From: Channa striata
Taxonomy: Eukaryota; Chordata; Actinopteri; Anabantiformes; Channidae
DNA: 64,000 nucleotides
Direction: 5' to 3'
NCBI GenBank assembly: GCA_033026295.1
Contig: CM065183.1
Coordinates: forward strand, 1,922,001-1,986,000
The translations under genes and the position numbers were made by a program. Below the pieces are notes generated by a model. It saw only the letters and a program-made list of their open reading frames with translations. It was not told the DNA's origin and searched no databases. This document shows, in pieces, positions 1-12,534 of this stretch. Positions within the stretch are counted from its first letter, which is position 1; every line of letters begins with the position of its first letter.

Positions 1-2694
1 CTAAGCACAAATAAGCACTTTCTTCACCGCCATGACATTTTGCAGCATGCTCGCCTTCTACCGATGGTGCAGCTGCAGCTCTTTGTGAGCCATAGTCACA
101 GAGGCGCTGCAAGCTCTCCAGTCCGTGGCTCCTCAGTGTGTTGTCAGCACTTACGTAGCAAGATACACTGAGTGTGACGTTGAGGTCAGCAATGATGCCT
201 ACGTGCGTCAAAGGGAACATTTCTTTCCTCGAATTTTCCATAACAGATGTAGTCACCTCAACCATGTGCTCTGTGTACAAATTTAATAAAACCTTGTCTG
301 CGTGTGATGTCACAGAACCAATCAGGCATAACATTATGACCACCTGGGCAATTTTACAGCAGTTCTGCCATTAATCCCATTTTTAAAAGATAATCATTTC
401 TCAGTATTATGGTGGAAACTGAAATACCTCCGTCAAAAATGAATGAGCTGTCTGAAAGTTAGAATCGCCTCTTCTTAGAATATGCTCCAGTGCGATTCTA
501 CTGGTCAATTATCACCTTTATGACAGTTTCAACTGAAGGTTTTAAATTACTTTGATGAGACAGAAAACAGAAAATATGGGTCTATTAAAAAAAATAAAAT
601 TTTGACAAATATTATATTTATTAATCTATATAACATAAAGGTGAATAAATCATTGATTAAGTGTGGATTCAATGTATATCTGACACATGATTATAACATC
701 TGCAATCTGAATTTACACCATATACTTACATAAGTGTTATGGTGGAGCCCTGCTCATTTGAGTTTGCATGTAACCCTTGTGACTATCGTGCTTTGAGGTG
801 CAAAGAAAAGCATGTGTTATGTATTGAAATCTAGTGAAAATAAATGCTTATTTGTCTCTACCTTGTGATAGACTTATCCTGGTCTCATAGATGATCTCTT
901 GACCACTTTGAGCTGGGATGGATCTCCTTTGCTTTGCCCTTATTCTGAAAAACATTTTCTTTTACAATTTTTTATCAGAAATAAAGATATTTTTCAAAGG
1001 GGATGCAGAGGTTTGCATAATATCATTTTATTTTTACACTATACCTTTTTATACACTTCTTGGCCATTTTTGCTACTTTCAAAGAAGATTTGTATTAACT
1101 CAGTGTGCATTAAAAACACCCGCTAGTCAAATGTTTCAATACTTTTGCTCAAAATCTGGTTGATTTGATACAAAAGATGTTACTGTATTTTCTATATTAT
1201 TCGACATTTTAAGGTGTAAATACCATCAAATAAAAGGTGAAATTCTGAAGTAAAAAAAAACAACAAAAGAACTGACCTGGCTCCTCCAATACTGTACAAA
1301 CACACATCCAAAAGTGCACAAGCACAGCTTGACTTTGTAGGAGCCCCTTGATTAATGGGATCCAAACCCACTCTTTTTTTATGTCACACCTTCACAACAG
1401 GTATTCAATATTTAATTAGACCAGTAAACAATTGCATGGAAGTTATTATTTTGCACTGGAACAAACAGGCTTAGTGAAGTTCAGTGCAGTCACAGAGGTA
1501 CAAATGTGAGTCCCATAATCAGTCACTCAGCAGGAACTGTTAAGCAGAGCAAGAAATACTTTACACACCTCATACAGTTCATAGCCATTCATCTCCTGCT
1601 ATTGTAAGCACACAGAATTAGTGTATTTTAATTTCTAGTCCATGGTCTTCAAGAAACAACCATGGGCTTTAACATTGTCAATTACAAGCACAAGCAGCTG
1701 CTGTGTGAGCGATGACTATATTTTCTCATCTCCTTGATTTCTCTGACCCCACGAGGCTCTGCTCTGTCCACATCTTATATCTAATTCCTCTACAGTCGCC
1801 GCCACAGCAGAAAAGGTCAATGCTGCCTTGGTAATGCCTGGCTAGCCAAGGATAGCCTGTCTCCAGAGGCCTTTGCACTGATGGCCTGCTTGCGTCGTCA
1901 GCTTCCTGCGTGTCACCGCTCCCCACTTTGTTTTCGTCCTACCTGGGGGAAGGGCCTCGTGTCAGGTTAATTGCAGGGAGGAAAGCACATTGCTGCAGAA
2001 AACACTGTGTGTGAGTGAGCATCAATACACACAGCAGTTTCATTACTACACTGTGTCCCTGCCAAGATTAGCTGTGCTGCTGCAATAAATGGGAAATTAG
2101 CTCATCATCAGCGTGGCTTGAACTTTTCTAATAATCAAAAGACGGAAATCAAATCATTGCTTTGTTTCGCCTCACAATCTTAAAATGATGGCTTGACGAT
2201 TAATAATACCATTTACTTAATGTAACTGATAATTTGCATCAGACAATAGCAAGTGGCAGAGGGGCCACTGTCCTCACACCTTGTTCCTGTATTCTGTCAT
2301 AATCAATAATCCTGAATTATCCAATCTCAAAGTTAATGTTGATCCAAGGGAGGAGGAGGAAACATTAGTTTCTCAATGAGCACATTAAAAGCACCTTGGT
2401 CAGATTTATGACTGCAATTTACTGCCGGCATGGCTGATATCAATTGAAAGATGGTGTACAGACCCAACATCCATTTGCATAATGTAAGCTCACAGTGAAT
2501 GTATGCTGACTGTAGTGATGAGATGTAGAGCAGCTGCATGTCCACAAGTATGAATGACCTTTACTGACACAGCAAAACTGTGTGCACACAAGTATTACAG
2601 GTATGGAAGAAGAATGAAATATGAATAGCAAGTTTTAGTTTTATTTACTTATTATTATTTTTTATTTAAGTGTAAATATTATACCTTTAAAAAA
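1..2694. other. Unique AT-rich sequence, no gene recognised
   Basis: About 2.7 kb without a convincing coding region on either strand; the short open frames here are low-complexity or lack homology-like composition. No repeat family was recognised. The part around 2040-2290 is rich in TAAT and TTTGCAT-like words without runs and has the look of a conserved non-coding element, which is a guess from composition only. Confidence 0.5.
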
Positions 2695-3175
2695 ATGTAA
2701 TTCAAATGTATTTATATAGCGCCAATTTATAACAAAGTCATCTCAAGGCAATTGAAAAAAAATTTGGAAATTCTGAGAATTCTACTAGGATGATATGGTA
2801 CTAGGAGATCTTTTAGATATGATGGGGCTTGACCGTTTAGAGCTTTATATGTAAGAAGAAGGGTTATAAATTCTATTCTACATTTAATTGGAAGCCAATG
2901 GAGAGAAGCTAATGAAGTTGAAATATGATCTCTCTTACCAATCCCAGTCAGTAATCTTGCTGCAGCATTTTGGATTAATTGGAGGCTTTTTAGAGAGTTA
3001 CTGGGGCAGCCTGAAAGTAGAGAATTACAGTAGTCCAATCTAGAAGTAACAAATGCATGAACCAGTTTTTCAGCATCGCTTTGGGACAGGATGCTCCTAA
3101 TTTTGGCAATGTTCCATAGGTGGAAGAAGGCTGTTCTAGGGATTTGTTTTATGTGTGAGGTAAATGACAAATTTA
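2695..3175 (-). mobile_element. L2/Maui-type LINE, 3' fragment
   Basis: The minus strand reads the C-terminal part of an L2-clade polymerase ORF (2727-3170), including SRLDYCNSLLSGCP, LQLIQNAAARLLT and LHWLPIKCRIEF, the standard tail downstream of the RT domain. Beyond the ORF comes a short piece of 3' UTR ending in the family's 'tatatagcgccaattt' motif (about 2703-2728). Most of the 3' UTR is deleted and the copy is 5'-truncated near 3175, so no RT or endonuclease domain is present. It is inactive. The same family recurs at 7.1, 11.7, 22.9, 51.4 and 61.3 kb. Confidence 0.85.
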
Positions 3176-4041
3176 GTTTGTAATGATTAAAAAAAACTAT
3201 AGCTTGAGATAGAAAACCTTTAGACTTAGTAAATCAATGTTTATATAAGTAAAAAAAACATCAAAATTAAATCAAAACTAGAGATGTCAATTTTGATGTA
3301 AATTCAGCTTTTAACTTTTTTTATCTATGATTTTTTTCAACAAATGTTTTTTTTTAAAATGCTTCTACAACTAGAATTGGCTTCCATAGATTCCATTTCC
3401 ACTTTTTACAGGAATAACAGTTGTGAGCAATGGCTACAGCATAGAACAAGCAGAGAACCGTAACAAGAAACAAGGTTGGTTCAGAGGATGGATAAAGAAA
3501 TACAACTGCTAATAGGAGTGCACTACTGTACAAACTACTTAAAGCTGGGTGTCATGCTTATTCTGTTTGTTCTAGTATGCATTCCAATTACTCCCTGTCT
3601 TTGCAGACGGCCAATTCCCTCCTGCACTGCAATAACCCCTGCTTCTTAACACTCGACCAAATGCTTATTTCCTCCCCTGAGATTCTCTGCCAGGCCTTTA
3701 CTGCAGCTTCTTGACTAGAGTAAATGTTGTGAAGGGGTTTTTCTTCACAGAATTCTGTGCTCATCGACTTTAGTTGTCATGTGTGATCATTTTAATGTTG
3801 CCGAACTTTCCAGTGCATTACCAGATTTGAAATTGGGATTATTCATTTGTCTCTTATGATAGCCTCTCTCAATGGCAGAGGTCAGTTTTTGGAATTCATA
3901 TGGAGTGTTCTGAAAAATGTTATGTTCTAGCAAAAAATGACATCTTGATTGCTTCATTTTAAATCCACTCTGGTAGTGCAAAACAACAATTAAAAGCACA
4001 TCAGTGAGCTACACTGTTGAACTGCGTGACATGGAAATATC
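3176..4041. other. Intergenic, nothing recognised
   Basis: AT-rich sequence with homopolymer A and T runs. No coding region, structured repeat or known element was recognised. Confidence 0.5.
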
Positions 4042-4296
4042 CTGCACGTATATAGCATTAATCTAACTGTTGGTCCTCAAAGCATATTAAACTGTTTCTT
4101 ATTTACCCACTCACACACACACACACTAACACCCTGATGGTATTAGTGTATCCAATGCTTTACCAGACATAACCAAGTTGGGGTTCAGTGTCTTGCTCAA
4201 GGGCACTTTAACACGTGACTGGGGAGTCGGGGAACAAACCAACAACTGTAGGATTGTTGGACGACTGTGCCACTGCACCAAAGTCACCCCCAATTT
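4042..4296 (+). repeat. ~250-bp teleost interspersed repeat (family A), copy 1
   Basis: It begins near 'tatatagcattaatct', passes through 'ttacccactcacacacac', 'ggttcagtgtcttgctcaag' and 'ttgttggacgactgtgcc', and ends at 'aaagtcacccc'. The same order of motifs is seen at 8572, 12170, 15771 (reverse) and 17085 (reverse). The length and copy pattern suit a SINE-like or LINE-tail repeat; no coding capacity. The class is not assigned. Confidence 0.75.
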
Positions 4297-7054
4297 TCCC
4301 TGAGATGTTCCCTTAAATGTACCTTCATCAAGATAAGATTTTATTTATTCCGATCCACAACACTGTAGTATCCTCAGACATATTAAACAACTGCGTACCA
4401 TGAAAATGGGGGTTACATTTAGTAACCCTACTTTAAGAATAAAAAATAGCAAGATAAATAATGCCTGTATGGATTAAGTTTTTAATTGAGTTCAAACTGC
4501 ACAGAGATCTGTGAAGCTGCACTGTGAAACAACACACTTAGAACACAGTTGTGGCATCTGCTTAGCCCGGTCTAAGCAGTGCAACTATCCCTCCACCTAC
4601 AGTATATAAAGTCAAAAAAAAAAAAAAAAAAAAAAACAAATGGAGGCAGGTGCAGGAAAAAGGCCCAGCAAGAGCTCTACAGTCACAAAGTCGTGTGTCC
4701 TCAAAGACACAACACTAATCACACTGGAACCCAAATAGCTGACAACAGCAGCTGCATTGCTTCTAATGAGTCAAGCCTGCTGAGTGGATGCTCTCCAGCT
4801 GCAAGACTAGCCTGATTGGAAGAGCTTCAGTAATTCTATACAGAGGGCAGCCAATTAGAAACCGGTCCAGTTGGAATCCTTTTACAGAAAGTACCCACAC
4901 AAAGGATGTTTGAAATTTATTTTCTCAGTGCACTTTGAGTGTTAAAATTTACATCCCACTAATAAAATAACACACTTTTTACTTTTTTTACACTTTTGAT
5001 AGGCCATCACATATGTCCTCTGGTTCACATCCCAATCTTGGATTCTAGTACAAAAGCACAAGGCACAATGAGCAAGTGTTCATGGTGGTCATGGGACATG
5101 TAGTGTTGTAGTGTAACGTTTTGATCATTCCAGATGGTTTTTGAAACAAAAAATAGTTCAAGTGTCACATCAGTTGGGCGTGGGTGGTAATAATAGTAAG
5201 CTCAATTTGTTCTTTATTTAGCATTTTCTCTAAAGAGTTGTAATAATATCTTGTCTTTAAAAATCATAGCCCTAAACAGACTGACACAAGACACTAATGA
5301 AGTATCAATAACAACTCTAAATGTGTGTTGTATTGCTAAATAGGTATTGAATATCTAAGTTAAGGCAAATCTTTAGGCTACACAACGCAACATTTCCCAA
5401 GTAGAAATATGCTCCATAATTTATCTTAATGTGGAAAAGTGCTTTCAAAACTTTCCATGACACAGATTCACAGAACAGAACTTGCAGCAGTGCAGAGATA
5501 ATCATGTATACAGGTTTTTGAGTGAGGCCAATCAGAAGAGCAACGATTCGATTCAAAGAGAACATTTCATAAGAATTCCGGGCCTGGCACAGGATGAAAA
5601 GCAATACAAAGCCGTTTCAAAGCAGAGAGAGTGAGGGCTACGCACAGCGGAGAGGATTGATTCTCGGGTTTAGACTCAAGCTAAGACTAGCTTTTGTTAC
5701 ACGTGGCAAATTTAAGTACCAGGTTTTAAAATTACTACTGCTTCAGGATTTACATCCTCCTGAATACATTTTTCTCATCCAGTGTTGTCTGCCGATGACC
5801 TGCAGCATGCTGCCATTTCTCTGAGCTCTGTCTGGCAGGTTGCCCCAGCGAAGCAGGGTATGGAACACAAAGGTCAGTGGTAACACACGGAGAGCATGGG
5901 AGGTCACTCCTTTATCGTGAAGCAGCCACAAGCTGTCAAATGTGATAAAGTGGAAAGTAGCTGCTGCTGCTCATTCAGTAAGAGCCCAACTTTTCTGTCC
6001 AAAAAAAATAGCGCCTCAACTGCCTCAGCCTTGCTTCATGCGCCAAAAAAAGAAATAAAATAAATGTAACAGATTTTTTTATGGAAAGTTGTCATTTTAT
6101 CGTAAACATTGTCAAGAAGCACAATCACAGTGTTCTTCATTGAATTCTCAGATGTATTGCGATGGGAAATGTACAGTAAATCACCCATTGACTAAAGATC
6201 TATCTGTTCTGCTGATTAGATGGGCTTTGCTTTTCTAATTGTATCATCTGTCAGACATGAAGCCAGAAAATCCATATTGATAAATGTCTTGATTGTTGCC
6301 CTCAAAGTTAGCAGACATGAGGTCAATACCACAGTCAGGATAGATGGGGGTCAAGACAAACATGGTGTGCATATCCAAACAGCCTTGAAGACAGGCACAA
6401 GTGTTATTTCAATGCTCCCTCTGTAATAGAAATTATTGATCACATATTAAATTGAGTTAACACAAAATAACCTGAATTGATTTTGTTGTTATCTCACAAT
6501 TTTACATCTCTGTCATGACATTGTTGTACTTATAGTGGCCATCGGGTGATGGTGACTGGAAGTTAGTTTAATGCTTTTTTAAGAGTAGGATTTCTAAATG
6601 GCTACTGCCCAGATACATATGAATTCGGTGGAGGATATTTATGGTCAACAAATGATAAATCCTTGGATATTGTTTGGTGTTTCAATCAGTCCAATTCTGG
6701 TGTGTGTATGCAGGGTATTGCTCACGTCACAACAGAAGCCTTTGTCTTGTGAGGACATGATGATTTCAATGAAGACTAGGGTATATTTGTTCTAATTGGG
6801 TATTTAGACAATATAAAATCACTATGGGAATTAGTTGGACCAGCTCATATCAAAATATAAAGATCCCATAACAAAATATTTAAACAAACCAATTTTAAAG
6901 TTGTAGTGACCAAATTCTCTCTTGGGCTGTGAATACAATAGGTGCCGTTCCAGTTCCAACACGCCAGCCTGATTTACCAATGCTTATTTGTATTGAAAAA
7001 GAATAGTTGTTGAGGTCAGGTTGATATAGAGTGGTTATAGTATAAGTTTCCAAT
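4297..7054. other. Intergenic, poly(A) run, no gene recognised
   Basis: Contains a ~25-nt A run at about 4613-4637. Otherwise unique-looking AT-rich DNA with only short incidental open frames on both strands. No recognisable protein motif, repeat family or RNA gene. Confidence 0.5.
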
Positions 7055-7873
7055 TCAATTCAACTCAATTTATTTATGTAGCACCAATTTACAACAAAGT
7101 CATCTCAAAGCACTTTACATAATAAAGCCAAGACTGTACAGACATTTAGAGAAAACCCAACAAATCCCCTTTGAGCAGCTAAAGGCAACAGTGGGAAGAA
7201 AAAAACTCCCTTTAATAGAAAAAACCTCCAGCAGAACCAGGCTCAGGGTGGGCGGCCATCTGCCTTGACCGTTGGGGCGAGTGGAAAACATTGGGCAGGT
7301 TGGTAGGACCAGTAGCTGCGCACTAGAAGATAAAACAGCTCCAAAGCCGGGGACACCTGAAAACAGGGACAGAGAGAGGAAGACAAAGAAGCACAACTAT
7401 GGGAGAAAGGAGACACAGAGTTAATGTCCTACAGTGGTGACATATGAAAGTAGAGAATTACAGTAGTCCAATCTAGAAGTAACAAATGCATGAACCAATT
7501 TTTTAGCATCGCTTTGAGACAGAATGTTCCTAATTTTGGCAATGTTTCTTAGGTGGAAGAAGGCTGTTCTAGAGATTTGTTTTATGTGTGAGGTAAATGA
7601 CAAATCCTGGTCAAAAATAACTCAGAGATTCTTTGCAGTACTACTGGGGGCAAGAGTCATGTCATCTAAAGTAACGATATGGTTGGGAAACATGTTTCTT
7701 AGACTTTTAGGCCCAAATACAATAACTTCAGTTTTATCTGAGTTTAGAAGAAGGAAATTATACGTCATCCAGTCCCTTATGTCTTCTAGACATGCTTGTA
7801 GTTTGATTAATTGATTTGTTTCATCTGGTTTCATAGAAAGATATAACTGCATGTCATTAGCATAATAATGGAA
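7055..7873 (-). mobile_element. L2/Maui-type LINE, internally deleted copy
   Basis: On the minus strand, 7873-7622 reads an RT palm segment (the YADD box appears as YAND, then LYLSMKPDETNQ and LLLNSDKTEVIVFGPK). An in-frame stop follows (KNL-stop-VIFDQD), then the post-RT region (AFFHLRNIAKIR, SRLDYCNSLLS) to about 7445. There the sequence jumps straight into 3' UTR (7059-7440) and stops at 'caattcaactcaattt' (7060). The post-RT C-terminus present in the 2.7-kb copy is missing. The YADD change, the stop and the deletion show it cannot be active. It is 5'-truncated at about 7873. Confidence 0.85.
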
Positions 7874-8571
7874 CACAAAGAAAGACAAAAAAAAGATTCA
7901 GGCCAACTAAATTATTAAAATTAAACAAAAAACACAAGCAGAAAACATCAAGTGAAATTAAATAAGCTAAAATAAATTCAAAATAGATTAATAATTTATT
8001 ATCTGTGGTCTCCCCTGAACATTTACAGCAAAGTGTGGGATCCCTAAAACCACAGTACTGTACATTTACACGACCTTCTTCTCAAAACATTACAAACCGT
8101 AAAGGTACTGCATTTTAATGTAATTGGAGAGTCTTGTTAAATGTATAAAAAAAAACATTTACCCCATATTGCTTTCCACATAATAATTTCTATCCGAGGT
8201 AGGTGGATGTCCATCAAAATAAAAACTGGATTTATAGCCCCTTTAGGCCTGAAAAGCTAATTAATTCCAGGCAGTTGACAGGTGGTATCACCTTGTGAGG
8301 TTCCTGTTTGCCTTCAGAAACAATTCAGAGGCAACTGGGGGTTGGTGATGGTGCGTAAGAAGAAAGAAAAATAATATATCTAAGGTGTCAGTGTATAGTA
8401 GGGGTTTCATGACAAGATATTTGAAAGTCTTGTTATTAAAGACAACGTTGAGTAATGAATGAATGTAATGAAACCATACAAAAGATGCATGGCTGTTGTT
8501 GTTACAGTGCAACATAGTAGGGATTAATTATTGCCCCCTGTGATCTCACTGATTCAAACAAATGGTAAATA
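7874..8571. other. Intergenic, nothing recognised
   Basis: AT-rich unique-looking sequence. No coding region or known repeat recognised. Confidence 0.45.
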
Positions 8572-8846
8572 GCCTGCACTTACTGTATATAGCATTTATC
8601 TACCTGTTTGTACTCAAAGCTTTTTACAGTGCTTCTTATCTACCCATTCACACTCACAATCACACACACACACTAATACCCTGATGGGGAGCTGCAAAGC
8701 AACTGACCAACACTCACCGGAAACAACTAAGTGGGGGTTTAGTGTCTTGCTTAAGGACACTTCAACATGTGACTGGAGGAGCCGGGGATCAATCCAACAA
8801 CCGTGGATGGATGACCATGCTATCTACTGCGCCACAGTCGCCCCCA
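8572..8846 (+). repeat. Interspersed repeat family A, copy 2 (near full length)
   Basis: The best-preserved copy: 'ctgcacttactgtatatagc', 'acccattcacactcacaat', 'taataccctgatggggagct', 'tttagtgtcttgcttaagga', and ending in 'gcgccacagtcgccccc'. It matches copies at 4.0, 12.2, 15.8 and 17.1 kb. No coding capacity. Confidence 0.8.
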
Positions 8847-10694
8847 AACAAGTACAGCCAAAGTTCAAAATCTGTGTAGCATGATGGAGGAAAAAATGGT
8901 TGCTGAATTTCAGTCATTTGTGAGTAAAGGGTTTGTGTCTCCACGTGCTAAACACATTGATTGGTGCTAGAGTTTTGCCTCTATCTGACCAAACATACTG
9001 TGGCTTGTTCATACATAATAAAAACGACTCTGCTCCACCTTTCCCTTTGTGTCTGGCTAAGTATGTTTCGCATTGTCTCAATTGTCAGTTTTGGGGGTTG
9101 ACCTCATTTTGAGGGAAAGATTTAGCAAGGGGCGAGTTTTTTTTGCCCAGGTTTTATGCTATATGTCCATAAACAATTATCTTTCCAGCCCTGCCAAATT
9201 GAAAGTCAAAGTTCTTTAAAGCGATTTTGTCAGATTTTAAAGTCAGTTTACCACTGTTATTGCTTGCAATACAGTAAACTACCTAACTCATTTAAGAAAA
9301 AAGCTGCATCGTGATTCTGTTGCGAATGAGGTTGGGTTACTTGTAGCCCTCCTAACATGCAGGGAACTTTTTGTAGGGGTGAGGTTAGCCTGTTTGTTTA
9401 AAATCAATATTTCTCAGTTTTTTTTATTAGGAGTTTTAGGCACGTTTATTGTATATCTTGTTCATTTTGATTTGTCTAGGTAAGCGTTGGGTAACCCGGC
9501 TAGTTCTGTTTTCGTTCTTATTTTGCTGGACCCATCCAAAAATCATTTGTATTACAGATTTATAGATGTGAGCCAGAAGTCTTGGAGTCCTGAAATGTGT
9601 TTGTGCTGGCAGTTTTTGCGTTCCATCCTGGCCAGGGTGTAACAGCCTCTAAAGAGTATTGTCTGAAGACCTAATAATGATAAGTGTCTGGCGAGTTGTG
9701 CAATGGCTCTCCTATCTTCATGAAATAAACCAACCATTCCGTAGGGGGTTCACAATAGTTCACAAAGTGTACATTTTTTTGGATGAGATTTCTAGTAAAC
9801 TTACACAGTTGGTGCTATTCAGACACATTTCCAAACGCATTCCAAAATGTCAAACGTAAAACGAGTACAGTGCGGCTCTTGAGTCTTATAATAGTCTAAC
9901 AACTTAATTTGCCTGTGGTACAAATGTGGAGTGTTCCCAGGTCAAATGTATGTGGGACTGGAATAAATGTAAGGCCCCTCTTCAACAGGCATAACTGACT
10001 AAGTGTGGGTGTAAAAAGTGAACACATTTAGAGTGATAGAATGAGAAAACCAAATTAAGTAGAATTCATGTCCCCTCTGAGCTGCATTTCTATGTTGCAG
10101 AGAAAATCTGCGGTGTCAAAATCTGTAATGTCAGATGATATGTCAAATGTGCAATGGATGCTGTCTTTGTAAGTGCTGAACTTATCCTGTTGGAGATAGC
10201 TGTGTGGAAATAAATGACTGAGCAGTTGATCCGCGAAAAGTAAAGATGCAGCTTTGAACAAAAGGCTTTTCAAAGTAGTGGATATTCTATGAAGTCACTC
10301 GAGGTGTTCATGATCCACAATCAACTGGGAGGAAGTGTAAAGTTGGTTTAAAGCATATAACATACAATTAAAACTCACATTAAAATGCATACATATGAAA
10401 ACTGAAATTGAAACAGAAATTAAAACACTACAATTCATGGAAATAATAAAAAGCCAAGCAATATTAAGAAAAATTAAATGTCTGATCTCTGACATTTACT
10501 ATAAATAAAGTCAAGCACAGCATCCTCAGGAAAAGTTATTTACTACTTCCAGTTCCATTTGCATAATAGCAAAAATTAATTACGATAAACACCTAGCTAA
10601 TGGATGTTTCTCCTGCAGAAAGGCAGGAGGAAGGTGTGTATAGTCTTTTTTCCAAATTTGAAATCCCACCACCATCTTATTTGAATATTAGTAA
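8847..10694. other. Intergenic, nothing recognised
   Basis: No coding region with recognisable motifs. Mixed AT-rich unique-looking DNA. Confidence 0.45.
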
Positions 10695-10905
10695 ACGCAC
10701 AGTTTACATTTACATTAACAGATGCTTATATCCAAAGTGACTTCCAGAGTAATTTGGTACACACGTACACGATGGTTGTGGCTGCCACGCAGGGTGCTCA
10801 TCTGGACCACTGGGGCAGCTAGGCATGCAGGAAGCACAGACCGGGGATTGAACTACTGACACTGTTGTCCACTGCCCCATTACTGCCTTGGTACAGGTTA
10901 CACAG
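10695..10905. repeat. Decayed teleost interspersed repeat ('ttacatttacatt...' type)
   Basis: Opens with 'tttacatttacattaacaga' and continues 'tgcttatatccaaagtgact', the signature of a widespread fish repeat whose consensus runs 'gcatttagcagatgctttta' and 'tccaaagcgacttaca'. The rest decays into 'ggggattgaactactgacac', which resembles a tRNA-type B box in a SINE body. The class is not certain. Confidence 0.5.
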
Positions 10906-11344
10906 AAGGATGATTCCAAAATAAAGTGGCAGGTGTAACAGCACCATGCGCACATGTTACACTTCTTCTAAATCAGAAAAAAATATAATGTAGACATTAT
11001 GAAATGTACAACACAATAAAGCAAAACTGTCATCATGCCATGACAAAATGTGGAGAGACACTGAATATACATTTGAAGCAAAAATTTACTTAAATGACTA
11101 AATATAAACTACTGAAATAATTACATAAAAATTCTTTATAGATTTGGTTTAGGTGTTGTGGAGACAAGCAAAAAAGGTTCAAAAAAGGCAACAAGCAGCT
11201 CCCCAGTAATATGTGTGGTGGGTTTTTGTGGTTGCTCAGGATTGTCATGGTCCAGGTGCTCCTTCTCACCCAAATGATGATCGATGATCCAACATAGAAC
11301 AAACAAAACACCAAGGGTCATCATAAAACATATTTTTATGAACC
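10906..11344. other. Intergenic, nothing recognised
   Basis: AT-rich, no recognisable gene or repeat. Confidence 0.4.
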
Positions 11345-11530
11345 ACGGGTGTTTACCTCCCGGCCTCGAGGGCCTGCTGCCTGCTTGTTTTCCAACTATC
11401 CCTGCACAACCCTCATCTTCCAGCCTCTAATTAACTGAACCCATCTGATCCAGGTAATCAACACTGGGTGGTGCAGGGATAGTGGGAAAACAAGCAGGGT
11501 TGTGGCCCTCGAGGCCGGGAGATCGAAACA
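11345..11530. mobile_element. MITE with ~55-bp terminal inverted repeats
   Basis: The left arm from 11357 ('ctcccggcctcgagggcc', later 'cttgttttccaactatccct') is mirrored by a right arm ending at 11521 ('agggatagtgggaaaacaag', then 'ggccctcgaggccgggag'). The arms are close to perfect after a short offset and enclose about 60 bp. A weaker 'ggtgttt'/'aaacac' pair extends the inverted repeat outward to about 11348 and 11529. The length and palindromy fit a non-autonomous DNA transposon, possibly hAT-type. I could not find a clean 8-bp target duplication. Confidence 0.75.
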
Positions 11531-11697
11531 CATTTATAAAATTTTGTTTGTTGTGGCCTTTGAGACCTGGAATACGTAGGCTGCAGGTCATTTCTTCACA
11601 AATATTAAATTTGTATTATGTACCAGCTGTAGCGATTTAAGTTAAAATTAATATGGGAACATTAATATTCCTAATATTCCTTTAGTTATCAAGCTCC

Positions 11698-12075
11698 TGT
11701 GACATTAACTCTGTGTCTTCTTTCTCCCGTAGTTGTGCTTCTCCCTCTCTGTCTCCCTCTCTCTGTCCCTGTCCTCAGGTGTCCCCAGCTTTTGAGCTGT
11801 GTGTCTTCCATTGTGCAGCTACTGGTCCTACCAACCTGTCCAATGGTTTCCACTCAGCCCAACCAGTCAAGGCAGATGGCTGCCCACCCTGAGCCTGGTT
11901 CTGCTGGAGGTTTCTTCCAGTAGAGGGAGTTTTTCCTCTCCACTGTTGCCTATAGCTGCTCCAAGCGGATTTGGTGGGTTTTCTCTAAATGTCTGTATAG
12001 TCTGGATTTAATTATGTAAAGTGCCTTGAGATGACTTTGATGTAAATTGGCACTATATAAATAAAGTTAATTTGA
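11698..12075 (+). mobile_element. L2/Maui-type LINE, 3' UTR only
   Basis: Plus-strand copy of the 3' UTR seen in reverse at 7.1, 22.9 and 51.5 kb: 'cccagcttttgagctgtgtg', 'ctgagcctggttctgctgga', 'gtgccttgagatgactttga', and ending 'tatataaataaagttaa'. No coding sequence remains. This is a strongly 5'-truncated insertion. Confidence 0.85.
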
Positions 12076-12169
12076 AATTTTTTAAAAATATAAAAATAAT
12101 TCAAAAAGATTGAGTGAGAGAATTAACTCACACTTCTTGGCAACATCAGTTAAGCTTTCTTAACTGGGC

Positions 12170-12302
12170 TAAATGGTCTGCACTTATATAGCACTCTCCT
12201 ACCTGTTGGTACTCAAAACACTTTACACTTCTTTTTATCTACCCATTCGCACAACTGTAGGATTGGTGGACGACTGTGCTACCAACTGCGCCACAGCCGC
12301 AG
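12170..12302 (+). repeat. Interspersed repeat family A, copy 3 (internal deletion)
   Basis: The head 'ggtctgcacttatatagcac' runs to 'acccattcgcac' and then joins directly to the tail 'gattggtggacgactgtgct ... gcgccacagccgc'. The middle ~120 bp present in copy 2 is missing. Confidence 0.75.
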
Positions 12303-12382
12303 TACTTCTTCAGTTAGAACTCCGGACTCGAACTCAAAGTGACATCTTAACTTTATTAAACATCAAGGGTGTCACCATTGGC

Positions 12383-12534
12383 CTGGCAACTTAATGGGTA
12401 GAGGAGCTGGATGGTTTACATGAAAAGGGTGCAGAACTGTGCAGGATCAAATTCCAGCCTATCCATAAATCCCATGAATCCGCAGCCTGTCCACCAGGTG
12501 TGTCCCTGAGCAAGACCCTAGTAGGTGTGTACAT
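12383..12534 (+). repeat. tRNA-like SINE remnant
   Basis: 'aacttaatgggtagaggagc' resembles a tRNA A box, and 'gatcaaattccagcc' about 60 bp later resembles a B box. It is followed by 'gtccctgagcaagaccct', a common SINE body motif in fish. Decayed, with no poly(A) tail seen. It abuts the LTR-associated repeat that starts at about 12535. Confidence 0.45.
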
